A stretch of DNA of 58,441 bases from Gammaproteobacteria bacterium HGW-Gammaproteobacteria-4 (GCA_002839995.1 PGZC01000015.1:1-58441), one strand, 5' to 3'. Shown: positions 1 to 9,856, counted from the first letter of the stretch. Notes: generated by a model from the letters alone, not told the origin. Made by a program: numbers and translations.

Positions 1-509
<509 letters not shown>

Positions 510-541
510 TCACGGCCGCGCCGGAGCAAGCGCCAACGGGA

Positions 542-829
542 TCAGTTGAGGATGGCGAAAATGTCGTCTTCCTTGACGACCAGCAGATCGACGCCGTCGA
601 GCTTGACCTCGGTGCCGGCGTACTTGCCGAACAGGACCTTGTCGCCTTTCTTGACCTTGGGTGCGCGCACGCTGCCGTTATCCAGGGCCTTGCCTTCGCC
701 GACGGCGATGACCTCGCCCTTGAGCGGCTTCTCGGTGGCGGAGTCGGGAATGACAATGCCACCGGCGGACAGCTTCTCTTCTTCCATGCGCTTGATGACA
801 ACGCGATCGTACAGCGGCTGGATGCTCAT
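542..829 (-). CDS. groES: Co-chaperonin GroES (10 kDa)
   Basis: Heptameric lid of the GroEL folding chamber. The protein has 95 residues, the usual family length. It opens [18 protein letters not shown] and contains the mobile-loop region [18 protein letters not shown] and the C-terminal [13 protein letters not shown] segment typical of GroES. The ATG at 829 is chosen over one four codons upstream because GAGGA sits at the right distance before it and the family begins at this point. It is the first gene of groES-groEL and the CIRCE operator lies 50 bp upstream, so HrcA repression with heat-shock induction is expected. Confidence 0.97.
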   Translation of the reverse strand: MSIQPLYDRVVIKRMEEEKLSAGGIVIPDSATEKPLKGEVIAVGEGKALDNGSVRAPKVKKGDKVLFGKYAGTEVKLDGVDLLVVKEDDIFAILN

Positions 830-878
830 GGTATTCCTCATTTAAGCGATTGATTTTGAATAACCTGCGGGAGACTTG

Positions 879-905
879 TTAGCACTCCCCCCGCGTGAGT
901 GCCAA
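879..905. promoter_or_regulatory. CIRCE operator (HrcA site) upstream of groESL
   Basis: TTAGCACTC, a 9-bp spacer, then GAGTGCCAA. This matches the CIRCE consensus TTAGCACTC-N9-GAGTGCTAA with one mismatch in the right arm. It lies 50 bp upstream of the groES start, the usual place for HrcA repression. Confidence 0.95.
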
Positions 906-933
906 TGATAGCGCGACACGCCTCCCGGTAGAA
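905..933 (-). promoter_or_regulatory. Candidate sigma-70 promoter for groESL
   Basis: On the minus strand a TATCAT -10 box (910-905) is preceded, after a 17-bp spacer, by a weak TTCTAC -35 box (933-928). The predicted start of transcription falls inside the CIRCE element, as expected for an HrcA-controlled promoter. The -35 box is poor, so this is tentative. Confidence 0.4.
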
Positions 934-1448
934 GGCGCGTCTGCTCCAGCCAAGGTGGGGGAGCCGCCGGCGATTTCAAGGGCCGGGCGCATTTTCGGCT
1001 CCACGGCTGCACGCAATCTACCCCGGCGCTACAATCGACGCTGGCTGGCGCGATACCGGCGGACGGAACCGGGAAGCTCAGCCGTATCCAATGGTCGCCC
1101 GCCGCGCCGCAGGGAAGCGCGTATCTGCTTGAACTTCGTCATGTTCTGGTGGTCGAATCGGCTCCGGCCACGATTGATCGCTGCTCGGCTGAACACCCAA
1201 GGAAGCTCCGAACAACCGCCATCCACCGTCATTGCGAGCGCTCCAGCCTTTTGCCGCGAGGCCGAAGGCCGTGGCGGGAAGCAATCCAGCTCGTTGTCTA
1301 CCCGAACACTCTGGATTGCCGCGTCGCTTCGCTGCACAGGGACGTGCAAGTGCCGCAGGCGCATGGATGCGCAAGAGCGGCCGCTCCTCGCAATGACAGC
1401 TTGTTCGGAGCATCCCTGATCGAAACCCTGCAAACCGAAGGATTCTGC
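906..1448. other. Non-coding stretch between groES and dsbD
   Basis: This divergent intergenic region is 543 bp long. I see no gene I would defend in it: the open frames are GC-frame shadows without ribosome binding sites or recognisable products. The right half (1201-1415) is a palindromic interspersed element listed separately. The left part holds the groESL promoter side and otherwise nothing recognised. Confidence 0.6.
1201..1415. repeat. Interspersed element with nested inverted repeats
   Basis: The ends are inverted copies: GCTCCGAACAA followed by GTCATTGCGAG on the left (1205-1238), and the reverse complement CTCGCAATGAC followed by TTGTTCGGAGC on the right (about 1386-1411). An inner inverted pair is GCAATCCAG (1281) and CTGGATTGC (1311). 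A related left end recurs at 43939-43977, and a 24-bp piece of the right half recurs at 14004-14027 in the opposite direction. This looks like a MITE or REP-type element rather than a gene. It ends 33 bp before the dsbD start. Confidence 0.7.
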
Positions 1449-3683
1449 GTGATCGCTCGCCTGTTGTTGCCCCGCCTGGTGTTGTTTGTCCTCGCCCTGA
1501 CTGCATCGCTCGTCCCATCCGCCCGCGCCGCCATCGACGAATCGGACTTGCTGCCGGTCGAGGAGGCCTTCGCGCTCCGCACGCGCGCGCTGGACAGCGA
1601 AACGATTGAGCTGCGCTGGCAGATCGCCGATGGCTACTACCTGTACCGCCACCGGATCAAGATCCTGACGCCGGAAGGGTTCCGCCCGGGTGAGCTGGAA
1701 CTGCCGCCCGGCAAGCGCAAGCACGACGAATTTTTCGGCGATGTGGAAACCTACCGCCACGAACTGGTCGTCACCATGCCGATCGCGGCGGACGCCAACG
1801 CACGCGAAATATCGTTCGTGGTCACCTCGCAAGGTTGCGCCGATATCGGCGTGTGCTACCCGCCGCACAAGGTGCCGCAGCGCGTTGCGCTGCCGACTGT
1901 GGCCACCGCCGCCGCGTCCGGCGCCGATTCCGGCAACCCGCTCGCCGCGCTGCTGAAGCCGGCCAGTCTGGTCGATGGCGATGCCGGCCTGCCGCTGCCG
2001 CCGGAACAGGCATTCGGCTTCGAGGCCATCGCCAGCGCCGCTAACGAACTGCTGCTGCGCTTCAGCCCGGCACCAGGCCACTACCTGTACCGCGACCGCA
2101 CCCGTATGCGCGTCGAGGACGCCGACGACATCAGCCTTGGCGAACCGCGCTGGCCGGTTGGCGTCAACCATGAAGACGAACATTTCGGCCAGCAGCTGGT
2201 GTATTTCGAGCCGATCGACGTGGCGGTGCCGTTGCAACGCGCCGATGGCGCGGCGCGCGACATCCAGCTCAAGGTCACCTTCCAGGGTTGCGAGACCGAC
2301 GGCATCTGCTACCCGCCGATGACGCGCACGGTGGCGGTATCGCTGCCCGCCGGCGGCGCTGCGGCGACCGACACCAGCGCGCCGCAGGCCGAGGACAGCC
2401 GCCTGGCCGCCGCGCTGTCCGGCCCCGATCGTATCTGGACGCTGCTCACCTTCTTCGGTTTCGGCCTGCTGCTCGCGTTCACGCCGTGCGTGTTCCCGAT
2501 GGTGCCGATCCTCTCGGGCATCATCGCCGGCGCCGGCAACATCAGCACGCGCCGCGCCTTCGTGCTGTCGCTGGTCTACGTGCTGGCAACGGCCGTGGTG
2601 TTCACCATCGCTGGCGTCGTCGCCGGCCTGGCTGGCGCCAACCTGCAGATCGTGTTCCAGACGCCGTGGATCCTGGTCAGTTTCGCGCTGCTGTTCGTGG
2701 TATTGAGCTTTTCGATGTTCGGGTTTTACGAGCTGCAACTGCCCAGCCGCCTGCAAACGCGCCTGACCGAACTGAGCAACAAGCAATCCGGCGGCTCGCT
2801 GTTCGGTGTTGCCATCATGGGCGTGCTCTCGGCGCTGATCGTCGGCCCGTGCGTTGCGCCGCCGCTGGCCGCGGCAGTGCTGTACATCAGCCAGACCCGC
2901 GACCCGATCCTCGGCGGCCTGGCGCTGTTTTCGCTGGCGTTGGGCATGGGCGCGCCGCTGCTCGCGTTCGGCACAGCCGCCGGGCGCATCCTGCCGCGTG
3001 CTGGCGCCTGGATGGACGCGGTCAAGGCGGTGTTCGGCGTGCTGTTCCTGGGTCTGGCGATCTGGATGCTCGACCGCATCGTCGATCCGGCGGTGACGCT
3101 GGCGCTGAGCGGCAGCCTGCTGATCGGCAGCGCCATCTACCTCGGCGCACTGGAGCCGGTGGCGCTCGCGGCTTCGGGCTGGAAGCGGTTGTGGAAGGCA
3201 ATTGGCGTATTGCTGCTGCTGATCGGCAGCGCGCAGATGCTCGGCGCACTGGCCGGCGGCCGCGATCTGATGCAGCCGCTCAAGGGCGTGTTCGGCGGCG
3301 CGGCGCCGGCGGCCGCCGAGCTGCACTTCACCACGATCAAATCCTCGGCCGATCTCGACCGCGCCATCGCCGCGGCCAACGCAGCGGGCCAGCCGGTCAT
3401 GTTCGACTTCTACGCCGACTGGTGCGTGAGCTGCAAGGAAATGGAAAAGTACACCTTCACCGACCCGGCCGTGCATCAGGCGCTGCGTGGATATGTGCTG
3501 CTCAAGGCCGACGTGACCGCCAACGACGACATCGATCAGGAACTGATGCGTCGATTCGGTATCATTGGCCCGCCGGGCACCCTGTTTTTCGGGCTTGACG
3601 GCATCGAGCAACGCCACCTGCGCCTGATCGGTTTCGAAAAAGCGGCGCCATTCGTGCAACGGATACAGAAGGCAACGCGGTAA
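1449..3683 (+). CDS. dsbD: Thiol:disulfide interchange protein DsbD
   Basis: Inner-membrane reductant conduit that passes electrons from cytoplasmic thioredoxin to periplasmic DsbC, DsbG and TlpA-type proteins. Start GTG 1449 is chosen because AAGGA lies just upstream and a signal peptide (residues 1-27, ending PSARA) follows directly. Two DsbD-alpha domains then come in tandem, with cysteine pairs in QGCADIGVC (about 130/137) and QGCETDGIC (about 280/287). The membrane domain carries FTPCVFPMVPIL and VGPCVAPPLA. The C-terminal thioredoxin domain has DWCVSCKEME (Cys about 659/662). At 744 residues it is longer than the E. coli protein, which has one alpha domain. The stop overlaps the tlpA start (TAATG). 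Confidence 0.95.
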   Translation: MIARLLLPRLVLFVLALTASLVPSARAAIDESDLLPVEEAFALRTRALDSETIELRWQIADGYYLYRHRIKILTPEGFRPGELELPPGKRKHDEFFGDVETYRHELVVTMPIAADANAREISFVVTSQGCADIGVCYPPHKVPQRVALPTVATAAASGADSGNPLAALLKPASLVDGDAGLPLPPEQAFGFEAIASAANELLLRFSPAPGHYLYRDRTRMRVEDADDISLGEPRWPVGVNHEDEHFGQQLVYFEPIDVAVPLQRADGAARDIQLKVTFQGCETDGICYPPMTRTVAVSLPAGGAAATDTSAPQAEDSRLAAALSGPDRIWTLLTFFGFGLLLAFTPCVFPMVPILSGIIAGAGNISTRRAFVLSLVYVLATAVVFTIAGVVAGLAGANLQIVFQTPWILVSFALLFVVLSFSMFGFYELQLPSRLQTRLTELSNKQSGGSLFGVAIMGVLSALIVGPCVAPPLAAAVLYISQTRDPILGGLALFSLALGMGAPLLAFGTAAGRILPRAGAWMDAVKAVFGVLFLGLAIWMLDRIVDPAVTLALSGSLLIGSAIYLGALEPVALAASGWKRLWKAIGVLLLLIGSAQMLGALAGGRDLMQPLKGVFGGAAPAAAELHFTTIKSSADLDRAIAAANAAGQPVMFDFYADWCVSCKEMEKYTFTDPAVHQALRGYVLLKADVTANDDIDQELMRRFGIIGPPGTLFFGLDGIEQRHLRLIGFEKAAPFVQRIQKATR

Positions 3684-4228
3684 TGCGCAATACGCTCATC
3701 CTGCTGGTGATTGCCGTGCTCGGCGGACTGTCCGGACTGCTGGTCGGCAAACGGTTTGCGGCGGCGCCCGAGCGGGCGGCGCCCGCTGGAGTGAGCATCG
3801 TCGGTGTCGGCGACACGGTACCGGCGCTGTCGTGGCCGCTGCTCGACGGCTCCATCACTGAACTCATGGCCCTGCGTGGGCGGCCGGTGCTGGTCAATTA
3901 CTGGGCATCGTGGTGCGGGCCGTGCATCAAGGAAATGCCGGTGCTCGACGCTTTCGCCGCCGAGCAGGGCGAGCACGGCATACAAGTGCTGGGTATCGCG
4001 CTCGACAGCGAAGATGCGGTGCGCGAGTTCCTGGCGAAGCTGCCGGTGGACTATCGGATTGCGTTGGAAATCCCCTCCGGCAACGACAGCTCGGTGCGCA
4101 TGGGCAACCGGCAAAACGTGCTGCCGTTTTCTGTGCTGATCGACGCCCAGGGGCGCGTTCAGGCACAAAAAGCGGGTAGTTTCAGCCACAAAGCCCTTGC
4201 CCAGTGGACCGGCCAGGCCGCGCGATAA
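3683..4228 (+). CDS. TlpA/ResA-type periplasmic thiol-disulfide oxidoreductase
   Basis: A 181-residue protein with an N-terminal membrane anchor (residues 3-22) and a thioredoxin fold facing the periplasm. The active site WCGPC is at residues 77-81. The sequence PVLVNYWASWCGPCIKEMP and the later LPFSVLIDAQGRV with its cis-proline region are typical of the TlpA/ResA/CcmG group. It is probably reduced by DsbD, since its start overlaps the dsbD stop and the two are likely translationally coupled. Its target (cytochrome c maturation, copper-site assembly or general disulfide reduction) cannot be told from sequence. Confidence 0.9.
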   Translation: MRNTLILLVIAVLGGLSGLLVGKRFAAAPERAAPAGVSIVGVGDTVPALSWPLLDGSITELMALRGRPVLVNYWASWCGPCIKEMPVLDAFAAEQGEHGIQVLGIALDSEDAVREFLAKLPVDYRIALEIPSGNDSSVRMGNRQNVLPFSVLIDAQGRVQAQKAGSFSHKALAQWTGQAAR

Positions 4229-4352
4229 TGCTCGCCCACTGCGATCGCTCGGGGTAAACAGCAGCGATCTTCGGTCAAACGGATGCTAACGTCTGGACAA
4301 AGTGCCGAGTGTTCGCTCAGACTGTGCGCCCCGGATCAAGGCGCACCGATCG

Positions 4353-4793
4353 ATGATTCTGGTTCTCCACGGCCCCAATCTGAATTTGCTCGGCGTGCGC
4401 GAGCCGGCGCTCTACGGCCACACCACGCTCGCGCAAATCGATGCCGCACTGAGCGCGCAGGCGCAATCCGCGGGCCATCGGCTGCAGTGCGTACAGTCCA
4501 ACGCCGAACATGTGCTGATCGAGCGGCTGCATGCCGCGCGTGGCGATGGCACCGCTTTCATTCTGATCAACCCGGCCGCCTTCACCCACACCAGCGTGGC
4601 GTTGCGTGATGCGCTGGCGGCGGTGGCGATCCCGTTTATCGAGGTTCACCTGTCGAACGTGCATGCGCGCGAGCCGTTTCGCCAGCATTCGTACTTCAGC
4701 GATCTGGCCGTCGGCGTGATCGCCGGGTTCGGCGCCGACAGTTACCGCTACGCCCTGCAGGCCGCGATTGCCCGGCTCAGCCAGGCCGATTAA
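4353..4793 (+). CDS. aroQ: 3-dehydroquinate dehydratase, type II
   Basis: Converts 3-dehydroquinate to 3-dehydroshikimate, third step of the shikimate pathway, in the cytoplasm. The 146-residue protein has the type II signatures in order: [19 protein letters not shown] with the catalytic tyrosine, [16 protein letters not shown], and [20 protein letters not shown]. Start ATG 4353 gives the usual N-terminus; an upstream in-frame start would add 17 residues with no counterpart in the family. It lies 30 bp before accB, the arrangement common in gammaproteobacteria, so the three genes may form one transcript. Confidence 0.97.
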   Translation: MILVLHGPNLNLLGVREPALYGHTTLAQIDAALSAQAQSAGHRLQCVQSNAEHVLIERLHAARGDGTAFILINPAAFTHTSVALRDALAAVAIPFIEVHLSNVHAREPFRQHSYFSDLAVGVIAGFGADSYRYALQAAIARLSQAD

Positions 4794-4822
4794 TCCCACA
4801 GCTCACCACGTTCGAGGCCGAT

Positions 4823-5284
4823 ATGGATCTTCGCAAAATAAAAAAACTGATCGATCTGCTGGAAGAATCGCAGCTCACTGAAATCGAGATCAAGGAGGGC
4901 GAGGAATCGGTACGTCTGGCCCGCCAGCCGCGCACCGGCTCCGCGCCGGCTGCCGCCCCGCTGCCGGTAGCGCACGCGGTCGAGCATCCGCGCCCGGCAC
5001 CGCCTGCCGAAGAGCCCCACGGCAAACACGGCAACCGCGCGATACCCGACGGCCACGTGGTGCGTTCACCGATGGTCGGCACCTATTACGCGTCGCCGAA
5101 CCCGGAGGCATCGCCGTTCATCAGCGTCGGCCAGAGCGTGAAGGCGGGCGACACCCTGGCCATCATCGAAGCGATGAAAATGTTCAACCCGATCGAAGCC
5201 GATGTCTCGGGCACCATCGTCGCCATTCTGGTCGAAAACGGTCAGCCGGTGGAATTCGACGAACCCATGTTCGTGATCGGCTGA
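4823..5284 (+). CDS. accB: Biotin carboxyl carrier protein of acetyl-CoA carboxylase
   Basis: Carries biotin between the carboxylase AccC and the transferase AccAD in malonyl-CoA synthesis. The 153-residue protein has the N-terminal helix [16 protein letters not shown], an Ala/Pro-rich linker (about residues 35-75), and a C-terminal biotinyl domain. The biotin attachment motif EAMKM has its lysine at about residue 119. It is followed 6 bp later by accC, the standard operon. Confidence 0.98.
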   Translation: MDLRKIKKLIDLLEESQLTEIEIKEGEESVRLARQPRTGSAPAAAPLPVAHAVEHPRPAPPAEEPHGKHGNRAIPDGHVVRSPMVGTYYASPNPEASPFISVGQSVKAGDTLAIIEAMKMFNPIEADVSGTIVAILVENGQPVEFDEPMFVIG

Positions 5285-5290
5285 GCCGCC

Positions 5291-6658
5291 ATGCTAGAGA
5301 AAGTCGTCATCGCCAATCGCGGCGAAATCGCGCTGCGCATCCTGCGCGCCTGCCATGCGTTGGGTATCAAGACGGTGGCGGTGCATTCAACGGTCGATCG
5401 CAACCTCAAGCATGTGGCGATGGCCGACGAATCGGTCTGCATCGGGCCGCCGCCGTCGGCGCACAGCTACCTCGACATCCCGGCGATCATCGCTGCGGCC
5501 GAGGTGACCGACGCCCAGGCCATCCACCCGGGCTACGGTTTTCTGTCGGAGAACGCCGACTTTGCCGAGCGCGTCGAAAAATCCGGCTTCATCTTCATCG
5601 GCCCCACTGCCGACGTGATCCGCATGATGGGCGACAAGGTCGAGGCGATCCGCGCGATGAAGGCAGCCGGTGTGCCGTGCGTGCCAGGTTCCGGTGGGCC
5701 GCTCGGCGAGGATGGCGACGAGAATCACCGCATCGCCCGCGAGATTGGTTATCCGGTGATCATCAAGGCCGCAGGCGGCGGCGGCGGGCGCGGCATGCGC
5801 GTGGTACACACCGATGCGGCGCTGCTCAATGCCATCGTCACCACCCAGAGCGAAGCCAAGGCGGCGTTCGGCAACGGCCAGGTCTACATGGAGAAATTCC
5901 TGGAAAACCCGCGCCATATCGAAATTCAGGTTCTGGCCGACGGCCAAGGCCAGGCGGTTCACCTGGGCGAGCGCGATTGTTCGATGCAGCGCCGCCACCA
6001 GAAGGTGGTCGAAGAAGCCCCTGCCCCCGGGATCACCGACGCGCAGCGCGAGCAGATCGGCCGCGTCTGCGTCGAAGCCTGCCTGCGCATCGGCTATCGC
6101 GGCGCCGGCACCTTCGAATTTCTATACGAAGACGGGGCGTTCTACTTCATCGAGATGAACACCCGCATCCAGGTCGAGCACCCGGTAACCGAGTGGGTGA
6201 CCGGCATCGATCTGGTGCGCGAACAACTGCTGATCGCCGCCGGCCACAAGCTGTCGATCCGGCAGAGCGATGTCGTCATTCGCGGCCATGCCATCGAATG
6301 CCGGGTCAATGCCGAAGATCCGGACACGTTCATGCCCTGCCCTGGCCTGATCAATCATTTCCATGCCCCAGGCGGCCCCGGCGTGCGCGTCGACAGCCAT
6401 ATCTATGAGGGCTATCGGGTGCCGCCGAACTACGACTCGATGATCGGCAAGCTGATCGTGCATGGCGCCGACCGCACCCAGGCAATCGCCCGCATGCGGG
6501 TTGCGCTCGGCGAAATGATCGTCGATGGCATCAAGACCAATGTGCCGCTGCAGCAGCGGATCATGGCCGACCGCGGCTTCCAGCTCGGCGGCATGAACAT
6601 CCACTATCTGGAAAAGCGGCTCAAGGAACAGCACGAAAAAGCGATCGGGTTGGGTTGA
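5291..6658 (+). CDS. accC: Biotin carboxylase subunit of acetyl-CoA carboxylase
   Basis: ATP-grasp enzyme that carboxylates the biotin of AccB using bicarbonate and ATP. It has 455 residues, close to the 449 of E. coli. The N-terminus [20 protein letters not shown], the glycine-rich ATP lid [26 protein letters not shown] and the C-terminal IKTNVPLQ segment are all present. It is the last gene of the aroQ-accB-accC run; prmA, a frequent next gene, is absent. The strand changes 67 bp downstream. Confidence 0.98.
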   Translation: MLEKVVIANRGEIALRILRACHALGIKTVAVHSTVDRNLKHVAMADESVCIGPPPSAHSYLDIPAIIAAAEVTDAQAIHPGYGFLSENADFAERVEKSGFIFIGPTADVIRMMGDKVEAIRAMKAAGVPCVPGSGGPLGEDGDENHRIAREIGYPVIIKAAGGGGGRGMRVVHTDAALLNAIVTTQSEAKAAFGNGQVYMEKFLENPRHIEIQVLADGQGQAVHLGERDCSMQRRHQKVVEEAPAPGITDAQREQIGRVCVEACLRIGYRGAGTFEFLYEDGAFYFIEMNTRIQVEHPVTEWVTGIDLVREQLLIAAGHKLSIRQSDVVIRGHAIECRVNAEDPDTFMPCPGLINHFHAPGGPGVRVDSHIYEGYRVPPNYDSMIGKLIVHGADRTQAIARMRVALGEMIVDGIKTNVPLQQRIMADRGFQLGGMNIHYLEKRLKEQHEKAIGLG

Positions 6659-6679
6659 TCGGTCGTGCCGTCGCGGGCA

Positions 6680-6698
6680 GCCATCGCGCCGCGATGGC
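6680..6698. terminator. Hairpin between accC and the PAP2 gene
   Basis: A perfect palindrome GCCATCGCG-C-CGCGATGGC sits between two convergent genes. There is no run of Ts, so it may be a weak terminator or only an mRNA-stabilising structure. Confidence 0.3.
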
Positions 6699-6725
6699 GT
6701 TATCGACAGTCGTGCAACGAATGCG

Positions 6726-7274
6726 TCACCAGGTAACGGCAACGATCACGCCGCCGCCCTTGCTGTCGGCCCAGGGCACCAGCTTTACCTTGTCGTTGAA
6801 CGCATCGGTGAACAACCAGCCGCTGGCGGTGCCAAGGGCGGCGCCAGCAACCACGTCATACCAATGGTGTTCATTGGAACGCTCACGACCAATGCCAACC
6901 ACGGTCGCCAGCGCATAGGCCGGTAGTCCAGCCTGCCAACCGTAGCGGCGGTGCAGTGTGGTTGCCGAGGCAAACGACAATGCGGTGTGCCCGGACGGGA
7001 AGCTCTTGTTGTCGCTGTTGTCGGGGCGTCGCTCCGGGAACGTCTGTTTGAGCACTTCGGCCAGCGCACCGGCGCTGCCGATGCTGAGCGCCGCCTGGCC
7101 CAAACCATCCCAATCGCCCTTGGCGGTCGGGGTGATGACCGCCGCCCCCATCAGCGACAGTGCGCCAACATTGCTGATGTCGTCCCAATCGTTCTTGTCG
7201 AGCGCGCGTGCCGACGACACCACGGCAAACACCAGCAAGAGTACCGCCGCAAGTCTATTGCCAAGCGCATTCAT
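6726..7274 (-). CDS. PAP2-superfamily membrane or periplasmic phosphatase
   Basis: A 182-residue protein starting at ATG 7274, behind a GAGGAG ribosome binding site, with a signal sequence ending SSARA. It has the three phosphatase motifs: a K-x6-RP-like stretch (KQTFPERRP), PSGH, and GR-x5-H-x3-D in GRERSNEHHWYD, where the first residue is Gly rather than the usual Ser. Such enzymes remove phosphate from lipid phosphates such as undecaprenyl pyrophosphate or phosphatidic acid. It lies 102 bp downstream of a P-loop kinase on the same strand. The substrate is not determinable here. Confidence 0.85.
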   Translation of the reverse strand: MNALGNRLAAVLLLVFAVVSSARALDKNDWDDISNVGALSLMGAAVITPTAKGDWDGLGQAALSIGSAGALAEVLKQTFPERRPDNSDNKSFPSGHTALSFASATTLHRRYGWQAGLPAYALATVVGIGRERSNEHHWYDVVAGAALGTASGWLFTDAFNDKVKLVPWADSKGGGVIVAVTW

Positions 7275-7376
7275 GAATGGCTCCTCGCGATTCCGTTCTG
7301 GCCGAACGCGCCAGCGCAGCCAGTATATGCCGACCGACCGCCCGTTGCGCAACCGCGAGCCCGCGTTGACCCCGGA

Positions 7377-8102
7377 TCACGCTGCGGGTGCCGCATAGCC
7401 CTTCGCGCGTAGCGCCTTCGTTACCGCGGCCCTGGCCGCCGCCAGTACCTCGTCGAGCGGCTGCGTGCCGTCGATATCGACGATCGGCGCGCCATTGAAT
7501 TTCAACAGCGGCGTGGCCGCGATCTTTTCGGCCAGCAACTCGCGGCGATGATCGGGCTTGCGCGCACAGGCAGTGTCGAGATCGACATTGAGGCGAAGCA
7601 CCAGGTCGGGACGATGGCTGGTCATCCGCTCGTGGTTGGCGCGCTCGCGCCGTGCCAGCCAGCGCACAATGGCGCTGCCCGACGCGGTCACCGACAGACC
7701 GGTGCCGTCGTAGGAGCCGGGCACATCCAGTTGCGGATAGCGATCGGTCACGATGATCAGGCCCTGTCGCCGCAATGCCATCATCCGCCGGAAGCGGCGT
7801 GCGGCACGCAACGAGAATACGGTGAGCACCAGCGCCGTGAGCAAGCCGGGGGCTTTCTTGTCGCGCTGCGCGCGGGTGCTGTCGGTCTTGCGCTTGATCA
7901 CGCGACCAAGCCACGCGCCGACCAGCGGCCAACGCTCCACCGCGCGGCCCACCGTGCCCGCCTGCTTGCCCAGATGCGCGGCCGCCGCCGGGCCGAAACG
8001 GCTGGCCCACGCCAGCACTTCAGCGCTGACGGTGGACTTGCCCGAACCGTCACAACCGATGACGGCGATCAGCGGGCCCAGGACGGCGCGCTCCGACGCC
8101 AT
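7377..8102 (-). CDS. Thymidylate-kinase-like P-loop protein (paralog A)
   Basis: A 241-residue P-loop protein beginning MASERAVLG. Walker A is GCDGSGKST, the dTMP-kinase-type DR(Y/H) motif is seen as DRYPQ, and a conserved ARKPDH segment lies in the lid area. It resembles thymidylate kinase but differs in the middle, where two membrane-like or amphipathic helices (LLTALVLTVFSL) replace ordinary dTMP-kinase sequence, so I would not call it tmk. Its ATG overlaps the stop of the methyltransferase gene upstream (TGATG), implying coupled translation. Two close paralogs lie divergently at 9066-10662. Substrate unknown. Confidence 0.75.
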   Translation of the reverse strand: MASERAVLGPLIAVIGCDGSGKSTVSAEVLAWASRFGPAAAAHLGKQAGTVGRAVERWPLVGAWLGRVIKRKTDSTRAQRDKKAPGLLTALVLTVFSLRAARRFRRMMALRRQGLIIVTDRYPQLDVPGSYDGTGLSVTASGSAIVRWLARRERANHERMTSHRPDLVLRLNVDLDTACARKPDHRRELLAEKIAATPLLKFNGAPIVDIDGTQPLDEVLAAARAAVTKALRAKGYAAPAA

Positions 8103-8842
8103 CAGGAAATGTCGGCGAAGGTCTTGGTGAAGCGGCGCAGCAGATGGATCGCGAGGGACACCAACGCAAGCACCGCCCACGCGTAGTACCACACCGGGTT
8201 TTCCGGCAACTGGCCGAAGTCGAAGCCGCGACGGGCAAAGTCATACGCCAGCAACGCGGTCGCCAGCCAGAACAGCTTCTTGTTTTCGCGGCGAATGCAG
8301 CGACGCACCCAGAACGGGTATTTCGGCTTCAACCAGCCATGCAGGCGCGGCAGCAGGAACGGCACCTTGGCCGCCCAGGCGGCGTGCGCTTCCGGAAACT
8401 GCGTGCGCAGGAACTCCTCTTCGAACACCGCAACGCGCTCGTAGACGATCACCGAAATCAGGAATACCAGGGCGCCATACACCCAACTGCCCGAAAGCAT
8501 GGCAATGCCGGTGAAATTGAGGATGCGGCCGACGTAGAGCGGGTTGCGCACCAACGAGTAGGGGCCGGTGGTGTTCAACTCCGCCGCCACCGGCGCGTCC
8601 TTGGAATTTCCCGACGTCCCCAGCGCCGCAAAACCGCTGGTGATGATGCGGATCAGCGCACCGGCCGAGGCCACTGCCAGCGACACCCAGAACCAGGCCT
8701 GGTTGGCGCTTTCCGTGGCGAACGGGCCGATCGCGCGAAAGTGATAGGCGATCATCGCACCAACGATGACGACGGCAGTCAAATAGTGGCCACGGATCTT
8801 GAACAGTGCTTCGCCACTGCGCGCGAGTTCGTGCTGATACAT
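8102..8842 (-). CDS. Isoprenylcysteine carboxyl methyltransferase-like membrane protein
   Basis: A 246-residue integral membrane protein with about five to six hydrophobic segments. It carries the ICMT/phospholipid-methyltransferase signature, including TGPYSLVRNPLYVGRILNFTG and, after a further membrane segment, YERVAVFEEEFLRTQFPEAH with the conserved glutamates. Start ATG 8842 follows GAGGAG. Family members methylate isoprenylated or lipid substrates with S-adenosylmethionine; bacterial substrates are mostly unknown. It is the first gene of a minus-strand run with paralog A (overlapping stop/start) and probably the PAP2 phosphatase, which suggests a lipid-linked pathway. That is inference only. 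Confidence 0.8.
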   Translation of the reverse strand: MYQHELARSGEALFKIRGHYLTAVVIVGAMIAYHFRAIGPFATESANQAWFWVSLAVASAGALIRIITSGFAALGTSGNSKDAPVAAELNTTGPYSLVRNPLYVGRILNFTGIAMLSGSWVYGALVFLISVIVYERVAVFEEEFLRTQFPEAHAAWAAKVPFLLPRLHGWLKPKYPFWVRRCIRRENKKLFWLATALLAYDFARRGFDFGQLPENPVWYYAWAVLALVSLAIHLLRRFTKTFADIS

Positions 8843-9065
8843 CGGGTGCTGCTCCTCGGGATGAAATGGCAAAGCGCAAGAAAACCGGCGCCGGCGCGGT
8901 GTTTCGCTGCAATTCCGCATTCTAGCGTGCCGTCAAGGGTTTGGAAAATGCCATGCTCCGACCTGATCGCGGCGCGCATTGGCGCACCCGGCGCCCGGAA
9001 CCGTGTACGCAGAGGGAAAATCGTCATAATCTGCCCTGTTGAACGAAGTTCCCGGATTGCTGCCA

Positions 9066-9788
9066 GTGAAAAGTACGCACCAAATGTCGCCGCTTGCCGG
9101 TGTGATCGCCGTAGTCGGTTGCGACGGCTCGGGCAAATCGACCCTGACCGCAGACCTGTTCGCGCACTTGCGCGACGAACAGGCGACCGAACTGCTCTAC
9201 CTCGGCCAGTCCTCGGGCAATATCGCCGACTGGATACGCAGCCTGCCGCTGATCGGTGCCGCATTCGGGCGCTACCTGGTGCGCAAGGCCGAACGCGCGC
9301 ACGCCAAGGAAAAAACGTCCGCATCGCCCGACATCCCGACCGCGCTGGTGATCCACCTGCTGTCGCGCTGGCGCAAGCACAAGTTCCGGCGGATGCTGGC
9401 ACTCGATCGCCGTGGCGTGGTGGTAATCGCCGATCGGTATCCACAGGCCGAGGTGCCGGGCTTCTATTTCGATGGCCCGGGCCTCACCGCCCGCGACGCC
9501 AGAAATGCCGTCGTACGCTGGCTGGCGGCACGCGAATTGCGCCTGTACCAACGCATGGCCGGCCACGTGCCGGCGCTGGTGATTCGTCTCAATATCGATG
9601 CCGACACCGCGCACGCGCGCAAGCCCGATCACAAACTGTCGATGCTGCAAGACAAGGTCACGGTGATCCCGACCCTGCACTTCAACGGCGCGCGGATTCT
9701 CGATCTCGACGGCTGCGACCCGTACCCGCAGGTTTTGCAGGCGGCGCTGAGCGCAGCCCGCACCACCATCGCCTCGCGTCCTGGTTGA
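9066..9788 (+). CDS. Thymidylate-kinase-like P-loop protein (paralog B)
   Basis: A roughly 240-residue relative of the proteins at 7377 and 9928, with Walker A GCDGSGKST, DRYPQAEVPG, and NIDADTAHARKPDH in the lid region. It shares long stretches with paralog C (LVIRLNIDADTA.ARKPDH; FNGARILDLD), so the two look like a tandem duplication. The start is uncertain: TTG 9039, GTG 9066 and ATG 9084 are all in frame and none has a strong ribosome binding site. I give GTG 9066 as a compromise. Substrate unknown; a nucleotide or lipid-head-group kinase is possible. Confidence 0.7.
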   Translation: MKSTHQMSPLAGVIAVVGCDGSGKSTLTADLFAHLRDEQATELLYLGQSSGNIADWIRSLPLIGAAFGRYLVRKAERAHAKEKTSASPDIPTALVIHLLSRWRKHKFRRMLALDRRGVVVIADRYPQAEVPGFYFDGPGLTARDARNAVVRWLAARELRLYQRMAGHVPALVIRLNIDADTAHARKPDHKLSMLQDKVTVIPTLHFNGARILDLDGCDPYPQVLQAALSAARTTIASRPG

Positions 9789-9856
9789 CTGCGCTTCATC
9801 AGCAGGCGCTGCGTCGGCAAGGAACTTAACGCGACTTTAGCGGCCCTACAGCAACA

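Noticed and set aside
1029..3659. 876-codon open frame on the minus strand opposite dsbD
   Set aside because: His/Arg/Gln-rich low-complexity translation with no family resemblance; it mirrors dsbD codon positions in a GC-rich genome. dsbD itself is unmistakable.
7377..8102. Calling the P-loop paralogs tmk (dTMP kinase)
   Set aside because: Three divergent paralogs with an unusual central region and membrane-enzyme neighbours; the P-loop and DRY motifs alone do not fix the substrate.
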